DNA of 64,000 nucleotides from Saprospiraceae bacterium (lineage in GTDB: Bacteria; Bacteroidota; Bacteroidia; Chitinophagales; Saprospiraceae): assembly GCA_025055285.1 (NCBI GenBank), contig JANWXM010000001.1:186001-250000 (forward strand). The letters are read 5' to 3'. This document shows positions 1 through 8,469 of the stretch, piece after piece. Position 1 is the stretch's first letter. Each line of letters opens with the position of its first letter. Under the pieces are notes generated by a model that ran no database searches, was not told the DNA's origin, and saw only the letters and a program-made list of their open reading frames with translations. Made by a program: the position numbers and the translations under genes.

Positions 1-247
1 GCGAACGCGTAGACCAACTCCAAATTTTCAACAAACAAGCGTTCGTGGAAGCCCTCTTCGAGCCCTGAGCGCCGCGACCAATAGAAAAAGGCTATAACAG
101 CGCGAAACATTCCCTGTGTAGGCGCCTGTCGGCCGCCTTTTTCGAAATTCGGCATACCTCATTCGCGAGACCTTCGATTGTCGCCTTCCCCAAATACTTT
201 CATAAGCACAATGCAAAAGTTCTTTTCACAAATAAAATGTTTCGCCG

Positions 248-255
248 TACCTTTG
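248..255 (+). promoter_or_regulatory. Bacteroidota-type -7 element for rimP-nusA
   Basis: TACCTTTG matches the phylum consensus TAnnTTTG. A T-rich -33-like stretch (TTTTC, about 223-227) lies about 21 nt upstream. Transcription should start near 260, giving a leader of about 75 nt before rimP. Inferred from the motif only. Confidence 0.65.
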
Positions 256-282
256 CTGCAACCTTTCAGGGGTAAACCAACG

Positions 283-307
283 AAGGGAACCAACGGTTCC
301 CTTTTTG
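283..307 (+). terminator. Terminator-like hairpin in the rimP leader
   Basis: A perfect 9-bp stem (283-291 with 295-303, 3-nt loop AAC) runs directly into a T tract (302-306), the form of an intrinsic terminator. It lies between the predicted promoter and the rimP start, so it would act as a leader attenuator rather than as the end of a gene. It could instead terminate a gene that reads in from before position 1. Confidence 0.6.
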
Positions 308-334
308 TTTATAGGTCACCCTAAAGAGCGCTGT

Positions 335-829
335 ATGGCAATAAGTACTGCTGAGTTAGTTGAGCGCATTTCTTCTCTACTAGATACGCTTTTCAGGACT
401 GACGAGCGACTTCATGATTGCTTTACGGTTGAAATCCAACTGCAGCCGCGTAATAAGTTATGCGTGTTTATAGATAGCGATTCTGGCGTCAATTTTAATA
501 AATGTCAAATTGTCAGCCGGTATTTAGAAAGTCACTTAGATACACACGGCTGGATGGGCGAAAAATACGTTCTCGAGGTAAGTAGCCCTGGCGTAGGGCG
601 CCCTCTGCGGTTTTGGCGTCAATATCGGAACAACATCGGACGTCATGTTCAAGTAACACTTCTGGACAATACGAGCCAACGCGGCATCCTGAAGGCCATA
701 GACGAACACCACATTATATTAGAGCAAACGATAGTGCAAAAGCAAGGCTCGCGGCGTGTTCAAACCACTGTAGAAAAAACCATTCCCTTTGAACAGATTG
801 CCTCTACGGTGGTTAAAGTTGTTTTATAA
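335..829 (+). CDS. rimP: Ribosome maturation factor RimP
   Basis: Needed for maturation of the 30S ribosomal subunit in the cytoplasm. The 164-residue product has the two-part RimP layout: an N-terminal alpha/beta domain with a CVFIDSDSGV segment, then the family signature YVLEVSSPGVGRPL, then a C-terminal SH3-like barrel. The ATG at 335 is preferred over the in-frame TTG at 305, because the extra residues are not family-like and the TTG lies in the T tract of the leader hairpin. It is followed by nusA after 51 nt, as in most bacteria. Identification is firm and the start fairly firm. Confidence 0.93.
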   Translation: MAISTAELVERISSLLDTLFRTDERLHDCFTVEIQLQPRNKLCVFIDSDSGVNFNKCQIVSRYLESHLDTHGWMGEKYVLEVSSPGVGRPLRFWRQYRNNIGRHVQVTLLDNTSQRGILKAIDEHHIILEQTIVQKQGSRRVQTTVEKTIPFEQIASTVVKVVL

Positions 830-880
830 AAGTTGGAAAATACCTTTATCTGTGCTCTTATAGTTGAGTAACTTATTATT

Positions 881-2125
881 ATGGAAAATTTTGTTGGCGT
901 ATTCTCCGAATTTAAGACGGTCAAGAACATAGACCGTCCTACGATGGTGCGAGTTTTGGAGGATGTTTTTCGCACCCTTATTCGGCGCAAATACGGTTCA
1001 GATGAGAATTTTGACGTTATCGTCAACGTTTCCACTGGTGACTTAGAGATCTGGCGAGTGCGTCAAGTCGTGCCTGATGGCGAGGTGACAGACGAAAACA
1101 CTCAAGTCAGCGAGTCTGAGGCACGTCTTATCGACCCAGATTTAAAGGTAGGAGATGAATGTTACGAGCAATTAAGCATAGACGTATTTGGTCGTCGCGC
1201 TATCATGGCCGCTCGTCAGACACTCGTGTCTCGCATTTTAGAGCTGGAAAAAGATGAAATTTATCGCCGATACTCTGAAATGATTGGCGAATTGGTCTCG
1301 GGTGAAGTCAGCCAGACCCTTAAGCGCGAGCTCCTCGTTATTGACGACAATACAGGGCGAGAACTCGTGCTGCCGCGTTCAGAGATGATTAAAGGCGATT
1401 ATTATCGGAAAGGCGATATCGTGCGCGGTGTAATCCGACGGGTGGAAATGCGCAATAATGCTCCTTACATCGTCATTAGCCGCACCGATCCTTTGTTTTT
1501 GCAGCGCTTGATGGAAGCGGAAGTTCCTGAAATAGAGGATGGCATAATTGAAATTAAAAATGTCGTCCGCCTGCCTGGCGAACGCGCCAAAGTTGCCGTA
1601 GAAAGCCACGACGACCGTATTGACCCGGTAGGGGCTTGCGTGGGGATGAAAGGCACTCGTATTCACGGCATTGTCCGCGAGTTGCGCAACGAAAACATTG
1701 ACATCATCAACTACACCAATAATATAGCGCTCTACATCCAACGCAGCTTGACTCCGGCAAGCGTGAGCCGTATTGAAGTAGACACTGAAAAAAAGCGTGC
1801 CAGCGTATACTTAGAACCCGATCAAGTAAGTTTAGCGATAGGTAAAGGCGGCTCCAACATAAAGCTGGCTTCTAAATTGACGGGTTATGAAATTGACGTA
1901 TATCGAAACGTTCCTCAAGAATATGAAATAGACGACGTCGAACTTGACGAATTCACAGATGAAATCGAGCCGTGGATCATCGAAGCCCTCAAGGGTATTG
2001 GTTGCGATACGGCTCGTCAAGTCCTTGAATTGACGCCTGAAGAAATCGTGCGTCGCACAGATCTAGAAGAAGAAACTGTAAAAGAAGTCCTTTCTATTCT
2101 AGCTCGCGAGTTCGAAAACGATTAA
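881..2125 (+). CDS. nusA: Transcription elongation/termination factor NusA
   Basis: Binds RNA polymerase and nascent RNA, and influences pausing, termination and antitermination. The 414-residue protein shows the N-terminal polymerase-binding domain (about 1-125), an S1 domain (about 130-200), then tandem KH domains. These include the DPVGACVGMKGTRI segment, where KH1 begins, and the second KH motif LAIGKGGSNIKLA near residue 325. It ends with one helix-hairpin-helix-like segment in an acidic tail. The length is normal for Bacteroidota, which lack the long double acidic repeat of Enterobacteria. It is likely co-transcribed with rimP. infB, which usually follows, is absent here. Confidence 0.96.
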   Translation: MENFVGVFSEFKTVKNIDRPTMVRVLEDVFRTLIRRKYGSDENFDVIVNVSTGDLEIWRVRQVVPDGEVTDENTQVSESEARLIDPDLKVGDECYEQLSIDVFGRRAIMAARQTLVSRILELEKDEIYRRYSEMIGELVSGEVSQTLKRELLVIDDNTGRELVLPRSEMIKGDYYRKGDIVRGVIRRVEMRNNAPYIVISRTDPLFLQRLMEAEVPEIEDGIIEIKNVVRLPGERAKVAVESHDDRIDPVGACVGMKGTRIHGIVRELRNENIDIINYTNNIALYIQRSLTPASVSRIEVDTEKKRASVYLEPDQVSLAIGKGGSNIKLASKLTGYEIDVYRNVPQEYEIDDVELDEFTDEIEPWIIEALKGIGCDTARQVLELTPEEIVRRTDLEEETVKEVLSILAREFEND

Positions 2126-2150
2126 GTAGAACAATCGCTTCTCTCTCACC

Positions 2151-4283
2151 ATGGCTTCTTCGAAGGCCACTTATTACGCCCATTTGCTAGAGCTGTTGCG
2201 GCAAGAGCGTGAAGAAGACTACCGTTCCTTCTTGCAGACCGTTCAGACAACGCCACTCAGTGAGCGCGTCGCACAAGGGTATGCCTGGTCGCCGCTGCGC
2301 GTCGTACAAACAGGATTTACGCTAGGGGAAAAGGTCTTTGTTGTGGTTGAACGAACGACATATTTAGACCAGCCCCATCAATTACGCGCGGGCTACAGCG
2401 TTCGCCTGTTTACGCAAGAGCCTCACGTAGAAAAGCCCGAAAGGACTGGAGTTATTTACTACGTCGATCGCAACCGAATGAAAATTATCTTACAGGCTCG
2501 AGATGTGCCTGATTGGTTGACGTTCGGTTCTCTGGGCGTGGAGATGCTTTTCGATGATCGCAGCTATGCTGAGATGGAAGCTGCCCTAAGAGCCGTCATC
2601 GCCGCTCGAGGTGATCGGCTAGCAGAACTGCGCGACCTGGTGAGCGCCTGGCCGTTGCCTACGCCCTCGCTCAATTACGCTTGCACTCCAAACCAAAGCT
2701 CGTCCATTCAAGTGACCGATATTCCGGTTTCCTCGGAAAACAGTGCAGATGAGCGGCGCATATGGGAAGAACTTAATTCCTCGCAACGCAGAGCCGTCAA
2801 GGCCATCTTAGAAAACCGCGATATTATTGTTGTTCATGGGCCTCCGGGCACCGGAAAGACCACCGTGCTCGTTGCTGCCGTGCGCCTTTTATGCCGACGC
2901 GAAAGCACGGTGCTGGTAACTGCACCCAGCAACACCGCTGCTGATTTATTGACCGAGCGACTCGTTCAAGCAGGGTTGAGTGTAGTACGTATAGGCAATA
3001 TCAGCCGTGTAGATGAGGCTGTCTTGGCCCATACTTTAGAAGGACTGTTGGCTAGCCATCCCGAAAGTCGCCATATTAAGCGTATCAAAATCCAAGCGGC
3101 GGAATATCGGCGCCAAGCACGCCGATACAAGGGTAGCATGCGCGCTGAAGATCGACGTGAACGAGAGCATCTCAAAAGCCAAGCGCGCGAGTTAGAAGCT
3201 TGGGCCAAAACCTTAGAAGAGCGCGTCGTTGACCAGATACTCACCTCGGCCCATGCAATCGTGTGCACCCTTGTCAGTGCGGCAAACCCTGTGCTGGAAA
3301 AGATGCGCTTTCGAACTTGCGTTATTGATGAAGCTGCTCAAGCTCTAGAACCAGCCTGCTGGATACCTATTTTAAAGTGTAGTCGCGTAGTGCTTGCTGG
3401 CGATCCCTTCCAACTTCCGCCTACCGTCAAGAGCATTGAAGCTGCCCGCAAAGGGCTGAGCGTCACGCTTATCGAACGCTGCATAAGTCTCTTACCCGAT
3501 CGCGTGCACTTGCTTACTGTTCAATATCGCATGCATCAGACCATCATGAACTTCTCTAATCAATACTTCTATGGCGGTGCTTTAATTGCTCACGAAACTG
3601 CAGCAAACCGAACCGTCCGTAGTCTATTGTCGGCTTTTCCCATCGAGCAACGTTCTTCATCCTCCTGGAAACCACCCGTCACTTGGAGCCCGGTAACTTT
3701 TGTAGATACCGCTGGCTGTGGCTTTGAAGAGCGCGCCTCTGTCACCGAAAGTCGTGCGCGAAATTTAAGTCGCTACAATCCCGAGGAGGCGCTCTTGCTG
3801 CGCGAACATCTCCTTCAGTTCCTCCAACAGTTTTCACTTGAAGACGCCACACTGTCTACCTCGTCAAACTTACCTAGTATTGGCATCTTATCGCCTTATC
3901 GAGAGCAAGTAATTCAATTAGAGGCCCTTTTTCGAGAGGATGCTCTATTGGCTCCCTTGCTTCTCTTGAGAGCTGATGCCTCTAACGGCCACACTCTACT
4001 CGGGCGCTCGGAGCCTTTAATCACCATTAATACCATTGACGGTTTTCAGGGTCAAGAACGCGATGTCATCTATATCAGCCTTGTGCGCTCAAATCCAAAG
4101 GGCGATATCGGCTTTCTGCAGGACTATCGCCGAATGAACGTAGCGATGACACGCGCTCGGAAGATGCTAATTGTTCTTGGAGATTCCTCTACTATTGGAA
4201 ACAATAAATTTTATCGCGCCTTCTTGGAGTATTGCACCCAAGAAGGTGACTATCGAACCGCTTGGGAATGGTTGCGCTCCTAG
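2151..4283 (+). CDS. UPF1/IGHMBP2-like superfamily 1 helicase
   Basis: A predicted ATP-dependent DNA or RNA helicase of 710 residues. Visible motifs in order: Walker A GPPGTGKTT (about 228-236), motif Ia TAPSNTAADLL, motif II DEAAQALEP (the DEAA form of UPF1-like enzymes), GDPFQLPPTV (motif III), QYRMH (motif IV), IDGFQGQERDVIYIS (motif V) and NVAMTRAR (motif VI). All helicase motifs look intact. A beta-rich N-terminal region (about 40-150) resembles the SMUBP-2 type accessory domain. It starts 25 nt after nusA on the same strand, in the position where infB is normally found. Its substrate cannot be told from sequence. Confidence 0.9.
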   Translation: MASSKATYYAHLLELLRQEREEDYRSFLQTVQTTPLSERVAQGYAWSPLRVVQTGFTLGEKVFVVVERTTYLDQPHQLRAGYSVRLFTQEPHVEKPERTGVIYYVDRNRMKIILQARDVPDWLTFGSLGVEMLFDDRSYAEMEAALRAVIAARGDRLAELRDLVSAWPLPTPSLNYACTPNQSSSIQVTDIPVSSENSADERRIWEELNSSQRRAVKAILENRDIIVVHGPPGTGKTTVLVAAVRLLCRRESTVLVTAPSNTAADLLTERLVQAGLSVVRIGNISRVDEAVLAHTLEGLLASHPESRHIKRIKIQAAEYRRQARRYKGSMRAEDRREREHLKSQARELEAWAKTLEERVVDQILTSAHAIVCTLVSAANPVLEKMRFRTCVIDEAAQALEPACWIPILKCSRVVLAGDPFQLPPTVKSIEAARKGLSVTLIERCISLLPDRVHLLTVQYRMHQTIMNFSNQYFYGGALIAHETAANRTVRSLLSAFPIEQRSSSSWKPPVTWSPVTFVDTAGCGFEERASVTESRARNLSRYNPEEALLLREHLLQFLQQFSLEDATLSTSSNLPSIGILSPYREQVIQLEALFREDALLAPLLLLRADASNGHTLLGRSEPLITINTIDGFQGQERDVIYISLVRSNPKGDIGFLQDYRRMNVAMTRARKMLIVLGDSSTIGNNKFYRAFLEYCTQEGDYRTAWEWLRS

Positions 4284-4377
4284 ATTAGGACAATACCTCT
4301 GCGTAGGCTGAGCCTCGCCTTGCCGAAGGCCAAAAAGGAGATTGATGGCTTAGCTAAAACATAAGACGTTAAGAATC

Positions 4378-5169
4378 ATGTCCCACCGCAAAACTTACAA
4401 TACCCATGCCGAGAAATTGGCTGTGCTTTACGAGGACAATGAATACATTGCCATCAACAAACCTGTTGAAACACTCGTGCATCGCAGCCCAATTAGCGAA
4501 GATACTTTCTCTCTGCTTCAGTTAATGCGCCGCCAACTCGGTCGGCGTGTATACCCAGTGCATCGCTTAGACCGCGCTACTTCGGGCGTCTTAGTGTGGG
4601 GAAAAACTAGTGAGGCTGCTGGTCGCTTGGCTGCGCTGTTTTACCAACGGACAATACAAAAAATCTATCTAGCCATAGTACGCGGCTGGACAGACGACAG
4701 CGGCGAGATCGACTATCCCATAAAACCTCCGAACCGACCTCAAACGGATGGATTACCCGCTCAAACGACATATCAGACCCTAGCGCGGAGCGAAAAACCT
4801 TGGGCTATTAGCTCTCGCTACACCTCAGCCCGGTTCTCACTTGTACTCGCTTGCCCAAAAACAGGACGCTGGCATCAAATCCGCCGTCATCTAGCTCATC
4901 TCCGCCATCCTATCATCGGCGACAAACACTACGGCGACAACAAACACAATAAATTCTTCCGAGACCATCTCGGCATCCATCGTCTGCTGCTCCATGCATG
5001 GCGATTGACCTTTGTGCATCCCACCCAAGGCATCGAAATCTGCATCGAAGCTCCTCTTGACGAAGCCTTTAGCAGCGCTATCGAACTACTCTCGCTCGAA
5101 TGCAACGCTATAAACCTATTGAGTAATCGAGCGAAAGAAAGCCCAGCGAAGGATTACCTCCAAACTTAA
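4378..5169 (+). CDS. truC: tRNA pseudouridine synthase TruC-like
   Basis: An RluA-family enzyme that isomerises uridine to pseudouridine. It contains the catalytic motif HRLDRATSG, whose aspartate is the nucleophile, and the family segments NKPVETLVH and GRWHQIRRHLAHLRHPIIGD. Together with the RLLLHAWRL segment near the C terminus, these resemble TruC (tRNA U65 in E. coli) more than rRNA-specific RluA members. Length is 263 residues. The start is the ATG at 4378, after a 94-nt gap from the helicase gene. The last 54 nt overlap the convergent batA gene. The exact tRNA target is inferred from similarity. Confidence 0.88.
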   Translation: MSHRKTYNTHAEKLAVLYEDNEYIAINKPVETLVHRSPISEDTFSLLQLMRRQLGRRVYPVHRLDRATSGVLVWGKTSEAAGRLAALFYQRTIQKIYLAIVRGWTDDSGEIDYPIKPPNRPQTDGLPAQTTYQTLARSEKPWAISSRYTSARFSLVLACPKTGRWHQIRRHLAHLRHPIIGDKHYGDNKHNKFFRDHLGIHRLLLHAWRLTFVHPTQGIEICIEAPLDEAFSSAIELLSLECNAINLLSNRAKESPAKDYLQT

Positions 5170-6105
5170 CAATACTAGAGCCGCTAAGAGCAGCACAGAA
5201 AACCCGTCCTTCGTTTGCTTCACAGTCGTAATCGTTATCTGCGTCTTCTCTAGGCGGTCAATTTCTTCATAGATGTCGTTCAGCTCCTTTTCTGTCCAGG
5301 CGCGATAGAACTTGCCCTTCGTCATGGCGGCCATCTCCTCGAGCAAAGCAGTGTCAAAAGAGGTATATCGAAGTGCGTACTGATAAGAGCCGTCAGGGTT
5401 GCGAACAACCGGCGATGCGACAATACCCGTGCTTCCAATCCCTATGGCGTAAATGCGAATGCCAAAAAGTTGGGCCATTTCAGCGGCCATTCGAGGAGAA
5501 ATATAGCCTGTGTTGTTCTCGCCATCAGTGAGCAGAATGATCACCTTGCTTTTGGAAGGGCTATCCTTTAGACGGTAAACGGCAGTAGCCACACCCATAC
5601 CAATCGCTGTGCCATCTTCTAGTCGCCCTATTTGAATGTGCTGAAGCAGCTCTTGAACTACCCTTATGTCCGAAGTAAGCGGGCAAAGCGTAAAGGCTTC
5701 AGCAGAAAAAATAACCACCCCAATGCGATCAGTAGTGCGCTTTCGAACAAAGCGACGAGCCACCTCTAGCGCTACGCTTAGGCGGTCAGGCTCAAAATCG
5801 CGACTAAGCATGCTCGGCGAAACGTCTATGGCTAGTACAATATCTACAGCTTCGGCCGTAATTTTTTGTTCTTGCCAACGTTGCTGTGGGCGGGCCAGGG
5901 CTAAAACCACTAAGACTAGAGCAAGTATAGGAAACGCTGGTAGCCCTCTCACAGCAGTAGTTCGCCACGTATTTCCTCCGCTGAGGCTTCCCTGAGTGGG
6001 CATGAAAAAGAAAGAAGTTGCTGGCTTATTTCGCTTCCACAGGCGATAAGCCAACGCCAAGGGCACTACTAACAACAATAAAGCGATAGGCTGAGCAAAG
6101 GACAC
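5116..6105 (-). CDS. batA: BatA-type von Willebrand factor A membrane protein
   Basis: A membrane-anchored VWA protein of the Bat (aerotolerance) class, whose molecular role is not established. Visible in the 329 residues are an N-terminal membrane helix (about 5-20), a second helix near 55-70, a VWA domain starting VDIVLAIDVSPSM (a complete MIDAS motif DxSxS) with LLTDGENNTG as the later metal-site segment, and a C-terminal membrane helix around 300-320. It is the last of three closely spaced minus-strand genes and starts 3 nt after the DUF4381-like gene. The MoxR ATPase and DUF58 partners usually found in Bat operons are not in the window. Confidence 0.88.
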   Translation of the reverse strand: MSFAQPIALLLLVVPLALAYRLWKRNKPATSFFFMPTQGSLSGGNTWRTTAVRGLPAFPILALVLVVLALARPQQRWQEQKITAEAVDIVLAIDVSPSMLSRDFEPDRLSVALEVARRFVRKRTTDRIGVVIFSAEAFTLCPLTSDIRVVQELLQHIQIGRLEDGTAIGMGVATAVYRLKDSPSKSKVIILLTDGENNTGYISPRMAAEMAQLFGIRIYAIGIGSTGIVASPVVRNPDGSYQYALRYTSFDTALLEEMAAMTKGKFYRAWTEKELNDIYEEIDRLEKTQITITTVKQTKDGFSVLLLAALVLLSLEVILRWAFFRSITQ

Positions 6106-6108
6106 GTT

Positions 6109-7074
6109 TTAAAGAAACAATTGGCTACGAACGGAAGAAGATGTGCTTTCAGTCGTAAAATAATTAGGTGCTGTCTGCTCAATGAGACGTCTGGCCTCGC
6201 TTAAGGCCCGGAGGTGATGATGCTCAGGTGGCACCACTCGGGCAAACTTCACTAAATCGCACCAATTTAACCATTCTCTCAGTGCCAGAAGCAAGGCGTT
6301 CGGAAAAGCAGCAGCTTGTGCATAACGCAAGATATCTTCGGAACTCGACTCCAGCGCAGGAAAGCCATATTGGTGTTCTAGATATTCACGAACAATCCTA
6401 GAAAGTTCCGTATAATACGCCTTTATTCCTCCCTTTAGCCAGGGTGACTGGCGCTCCAAATCGGCCAATTGCTCCATGGCTCGTTCGTAAGGTGTTTTGC
6501 CTTCCTCTTTCGACAGCACGCGTGAACGCCTAAAAAGCAAGTATACTATTATTGATGCAAAGACCAACACTAGACCCAACCCTACAATACCCCAACCCCC
6601 CCACTGCCTTTCTGAGATGGGAAAAACAGACCACAATGGTTTGATATCACGCCAATTTGTTTCAAAAGTAGGCACTTGCGGAGCCAGAACGCCAAGATAG
6701 ATAGGCCCACTCCATAGAGTGTCTCCAGAGGACAAGACAACCCCTACAGGCGGTATTTCTATCTTACCCTCTTCAAAGAAGATCAGTGCTAATGCCTGAC
6801 ACCACATGCTATCTTGGTGCTTCCAAGGCGTTTGATGCAAGAGGTTTTCTCGAAGCGCCAACGACCACTTCGATAGATCGGTGAATACAGGTGAGACGTT
6901 CGCCTGTTCAATTTTCAGGTGCAAAACAAGCGAGTCGCCGATTTCTACAGCGCCAGTGCCGAAATCCATTCGAACCTTTGCCTCTTCTTGGGCTGCAGAG
7001 AAGAAGGCTTTCCCAGTCAAGAGAGTCAACAGCAGACCTGTCCAAAGAGTTGATTTCCAGTATAAAACGCACAT
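6109..7074 (-). CDS. BatD/DUF4381-like membrane protein
   Basis: Not assigned a biochemical activity. The 321-residue product has an N-terminal signal sequence (about 1-28, ending near FFSAAQ), a beta-rich extracytoplasmic segment (about 30-150), a membrane helix (about 160-182, VGLGLVLVFASIIVYLLF) and a cytoplasmic helical tail with PYERAMEQLADLE and YTELSRIVREYLE. The last part is like the DUF4381 domain that pairs with BatA-type VWA proteins. Position immediately upstream of batA supports a role in that membrane complex. The family name is my recognition from layout and short motifs and is less certain than the batA call. Confidence 0.72.
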   Translation of the reverse strand: MCVLYWKSTLWTGLLLTLLTGKAFFSAAQEEAKVRMDFGTGAVEIGDSLVLHLKIEQANVSPVFTDLSKWSLALRENLLHQTPWKHQDSMWCQALALIFFEEGKIEIPPVGVVLSSGDTLWSGPIYLGVLAPQVPTFETNWRDIKPLWSVFPISERQWGGWGIVGLGLVLVFASIIVYLLFRRSRVLSKEEGKTPYERAMEQLADLERQSPWLKGGIKAYYTELSRIVREYLEHQYGFPALESSSEDILRYAQAAAFPNALLLALREWLNWCDLVKFARVVPPEHHHLRALSEARRLIEQTAPNYFTTESTSSSVRSQLFL

Positions 7075-7107
7075 GATGATTCAACATACTTTTGAAAAAA
7101 GCAGTTC

Positions 7108-7752
7108 TTAGGCGCGTTTTCGTACGAGCATCAGCCCATCTCGAAGCGGTAGCAGGAGGTTCTCTACCCGCTCATCGGCATGTACGTAATCATTAAAAGC
7201 CCGAAGCGCCTGAGCCGTTCCATCTTCTGAGCAAATCACCGTCTTTCCGCCCCAGAGTACATTGTCGGCAACAAGCAACCCTCCTGGATTCATCTTCGGC
7301 AAAACCAGTTCGTAATGGCGCAGGTAGTCCATTTTTCCGCCGTCCAGAAACACCAAGTCAAAACTTTCTTCTAAGGTAGGAATAATCTCGTTGGCATCAC
7401 CAATGTGTAGCTTTATTTTTCCCTCAAGGCCTGCTCTTCGTATAAATTGTTCTATTATATGCTGCATTTCGTCGTTGGCTTCAATGGTATGTAACAGGCC
7501 TTCAGGAGCGAGTCCTTCTGCTAAACACAAGGCGCCATAACCTGTAAAAGTCCCAATCTCAAGGATGTACTTAGGGCGTAGCAAGCGGCTAAGCCAGGAC
7601 AAAAAGCGCCCTTGTAAGGTTCCGCTTAGCATCTGCGGGTATAGCGTGTGCAGGTAAGTATATCGCTCTAAATCTTGCAAAACGCTGCCTGGTGGGGTCG
7701 TATGAGCTTGGCAATAGGCCAAAATGCGGTTATAAAGGAGGCAATCAAACAT
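7108..7752 (-). CDS. SAM-dependent O-methyltransferase
   Basis: Class I methyltransferase of the caffeoyl-CoA/TrmR-like O-methyltransferase family (Methyltransf_3). Motif I is ILEIGTFTGYGALCLAEGL, followed by an acidic ribose-binding residue (HTIEAND), the metal-site segment DLVFLDGGK and VADNVLWGG. From 7752 the product has 214 residues and lines up with the usual family start (a helix, then ERYTYLHTLYPQMLSG). A longer frame from 7842 adds 30 residues resembling a signal peptide, but it would run into the promoter region of the divergent tRNA operon. Substrate unknown: small-molecule O-methylation and tRNA modification both occur in the family. It is first of three minus-strand genes. Confidence 0.87.
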   Translation of the reverse strand: MFDCLLYNRILAYCQAHTTPPGSVLQDLERYTYLHTLYPQMLSGTLQGRFLSWLSRLLRPKYILEIGTFTGYGALCLAEGLAPEGLLHTIEANDEMQHIIEQFIRRAGLEGKIKLHIGDANEIIPTLEESFDLVFLDGGKMDYLRHYELVLPKMNPGGLLVADNVLWGGKTVICSEDGTAQALRAFNDYVHADERVENLLLPLRDGLMLVRKRA

Positions 7753-7856
7753 AAGTTGTGGCAGGGCATTTACTTCAATGGGCAAGCAAGTAACGGAAAT
7801 TAAGAGAATCGTCAAGTTTTTTTTCAAAAAAGATTTTTTCATTGAATGACTTACCG

Positions 7857-7864
7857 TACCTTTG
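7857..7864 (+). promoter_or_regulatory. -7 element for the tRNA-tuf operon
   Basis: TACCTTTG matches TAnnTTTG, and a T run with TTTTTTC (7834-7840) about 17 nt upstream could serve as the -33 element. It points into the four-tRNA cluster and, beyond it, tuf. Confidence 0.7.
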
Positions 7865-7961
7865 CACTCGCTTTTCCGGAGGGGGTGCCTTCCTATGGGG
7901 AAAAGTGCGCTCTTTGAGGTTCTTTCTTCTATTTTTGAGCCTGTAGAGGCTAGTGAATCGG

Positions 7962-8034
7962 CCAGTATAGCTCAGTTGGTAGAGCAGCTGATTTGTAATC
8001 AGCTGGTCGGGGGTTCGAGTCCCTCTACTGGCTC
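7962..8034 (+). tRNA. tRNA-Thr (anticodon TGT)
   Basis: Complete cloverleaf of 73 nt. The acceptor stem GCCAGTA/TACTGGC closes it. The D arm contains AGCTCAGTTGGTAGAGC, the anticodon stem is GCTGA/TCAGC with loop TTTGTAA (anticodon TGT), and the T loop is TTCGAGT. The CCA end is not encoded. First of four tandem tRNAs before tuf. Confidence 0.97.
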
Positions 8035-8047
8035 AGAAAAACGAGTT

Positions 8048-8131
8048 GGGGGTGCCCCGGAGTTGGAGAGCCGGGCCAGACTGTAAATCTGGTGCTTCAC
8101 AGCTGAGTAGGTTCGAATCCCACCACCCCCA
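8048..8131 (+). tRNA. tRNA-Tyr (anticodon GTA)
   Basis: Class II tRNA of 84 nt with a long variable arm (GCT-TCAC-AGC). The acceptor stem is GGGGGTG/CACCCCC and the anticodon stem is CCAGA/TCTGG with loop CTGTAAA. The T stem GTAGG/CCCAC has an A-C mismatch at its third pair (8109 with 8121), which is unusual for a functional tRNA but would probably be tolerated. CCA is not encoded. Confidence 0.95.
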
Positions 8132-8148
8132 CTGTTTTTTAGCTATAG

Positions 8149-8221
<73 letters not shown>

Positions 8222-8254
8222 CCTTCCCGTGAAAGGGTGAAAAGCCTTTCTTAA

Positions 8255-8326
<72 letters not shown>

Positions 8327-8469
8327 CTGTAGTCGCGAGTCAATCAATGCTTAGAGCGGTTATTTTCTCGGAGGAAGGGGAATAAACCAAAAGCGGTGAT
8401 TCAGGATTTCCTAAAATAAAATTAGTAGGTATCAACAAACAATTTGTTAAAAATTTTTAGTCTGAACCA

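Noticed and set aside
28-216. 62-residue open frame on the minus strand at the left edge
   Set aside because: No family-like features, and it ends close to the promoter of the rimP operon. No support for coding.
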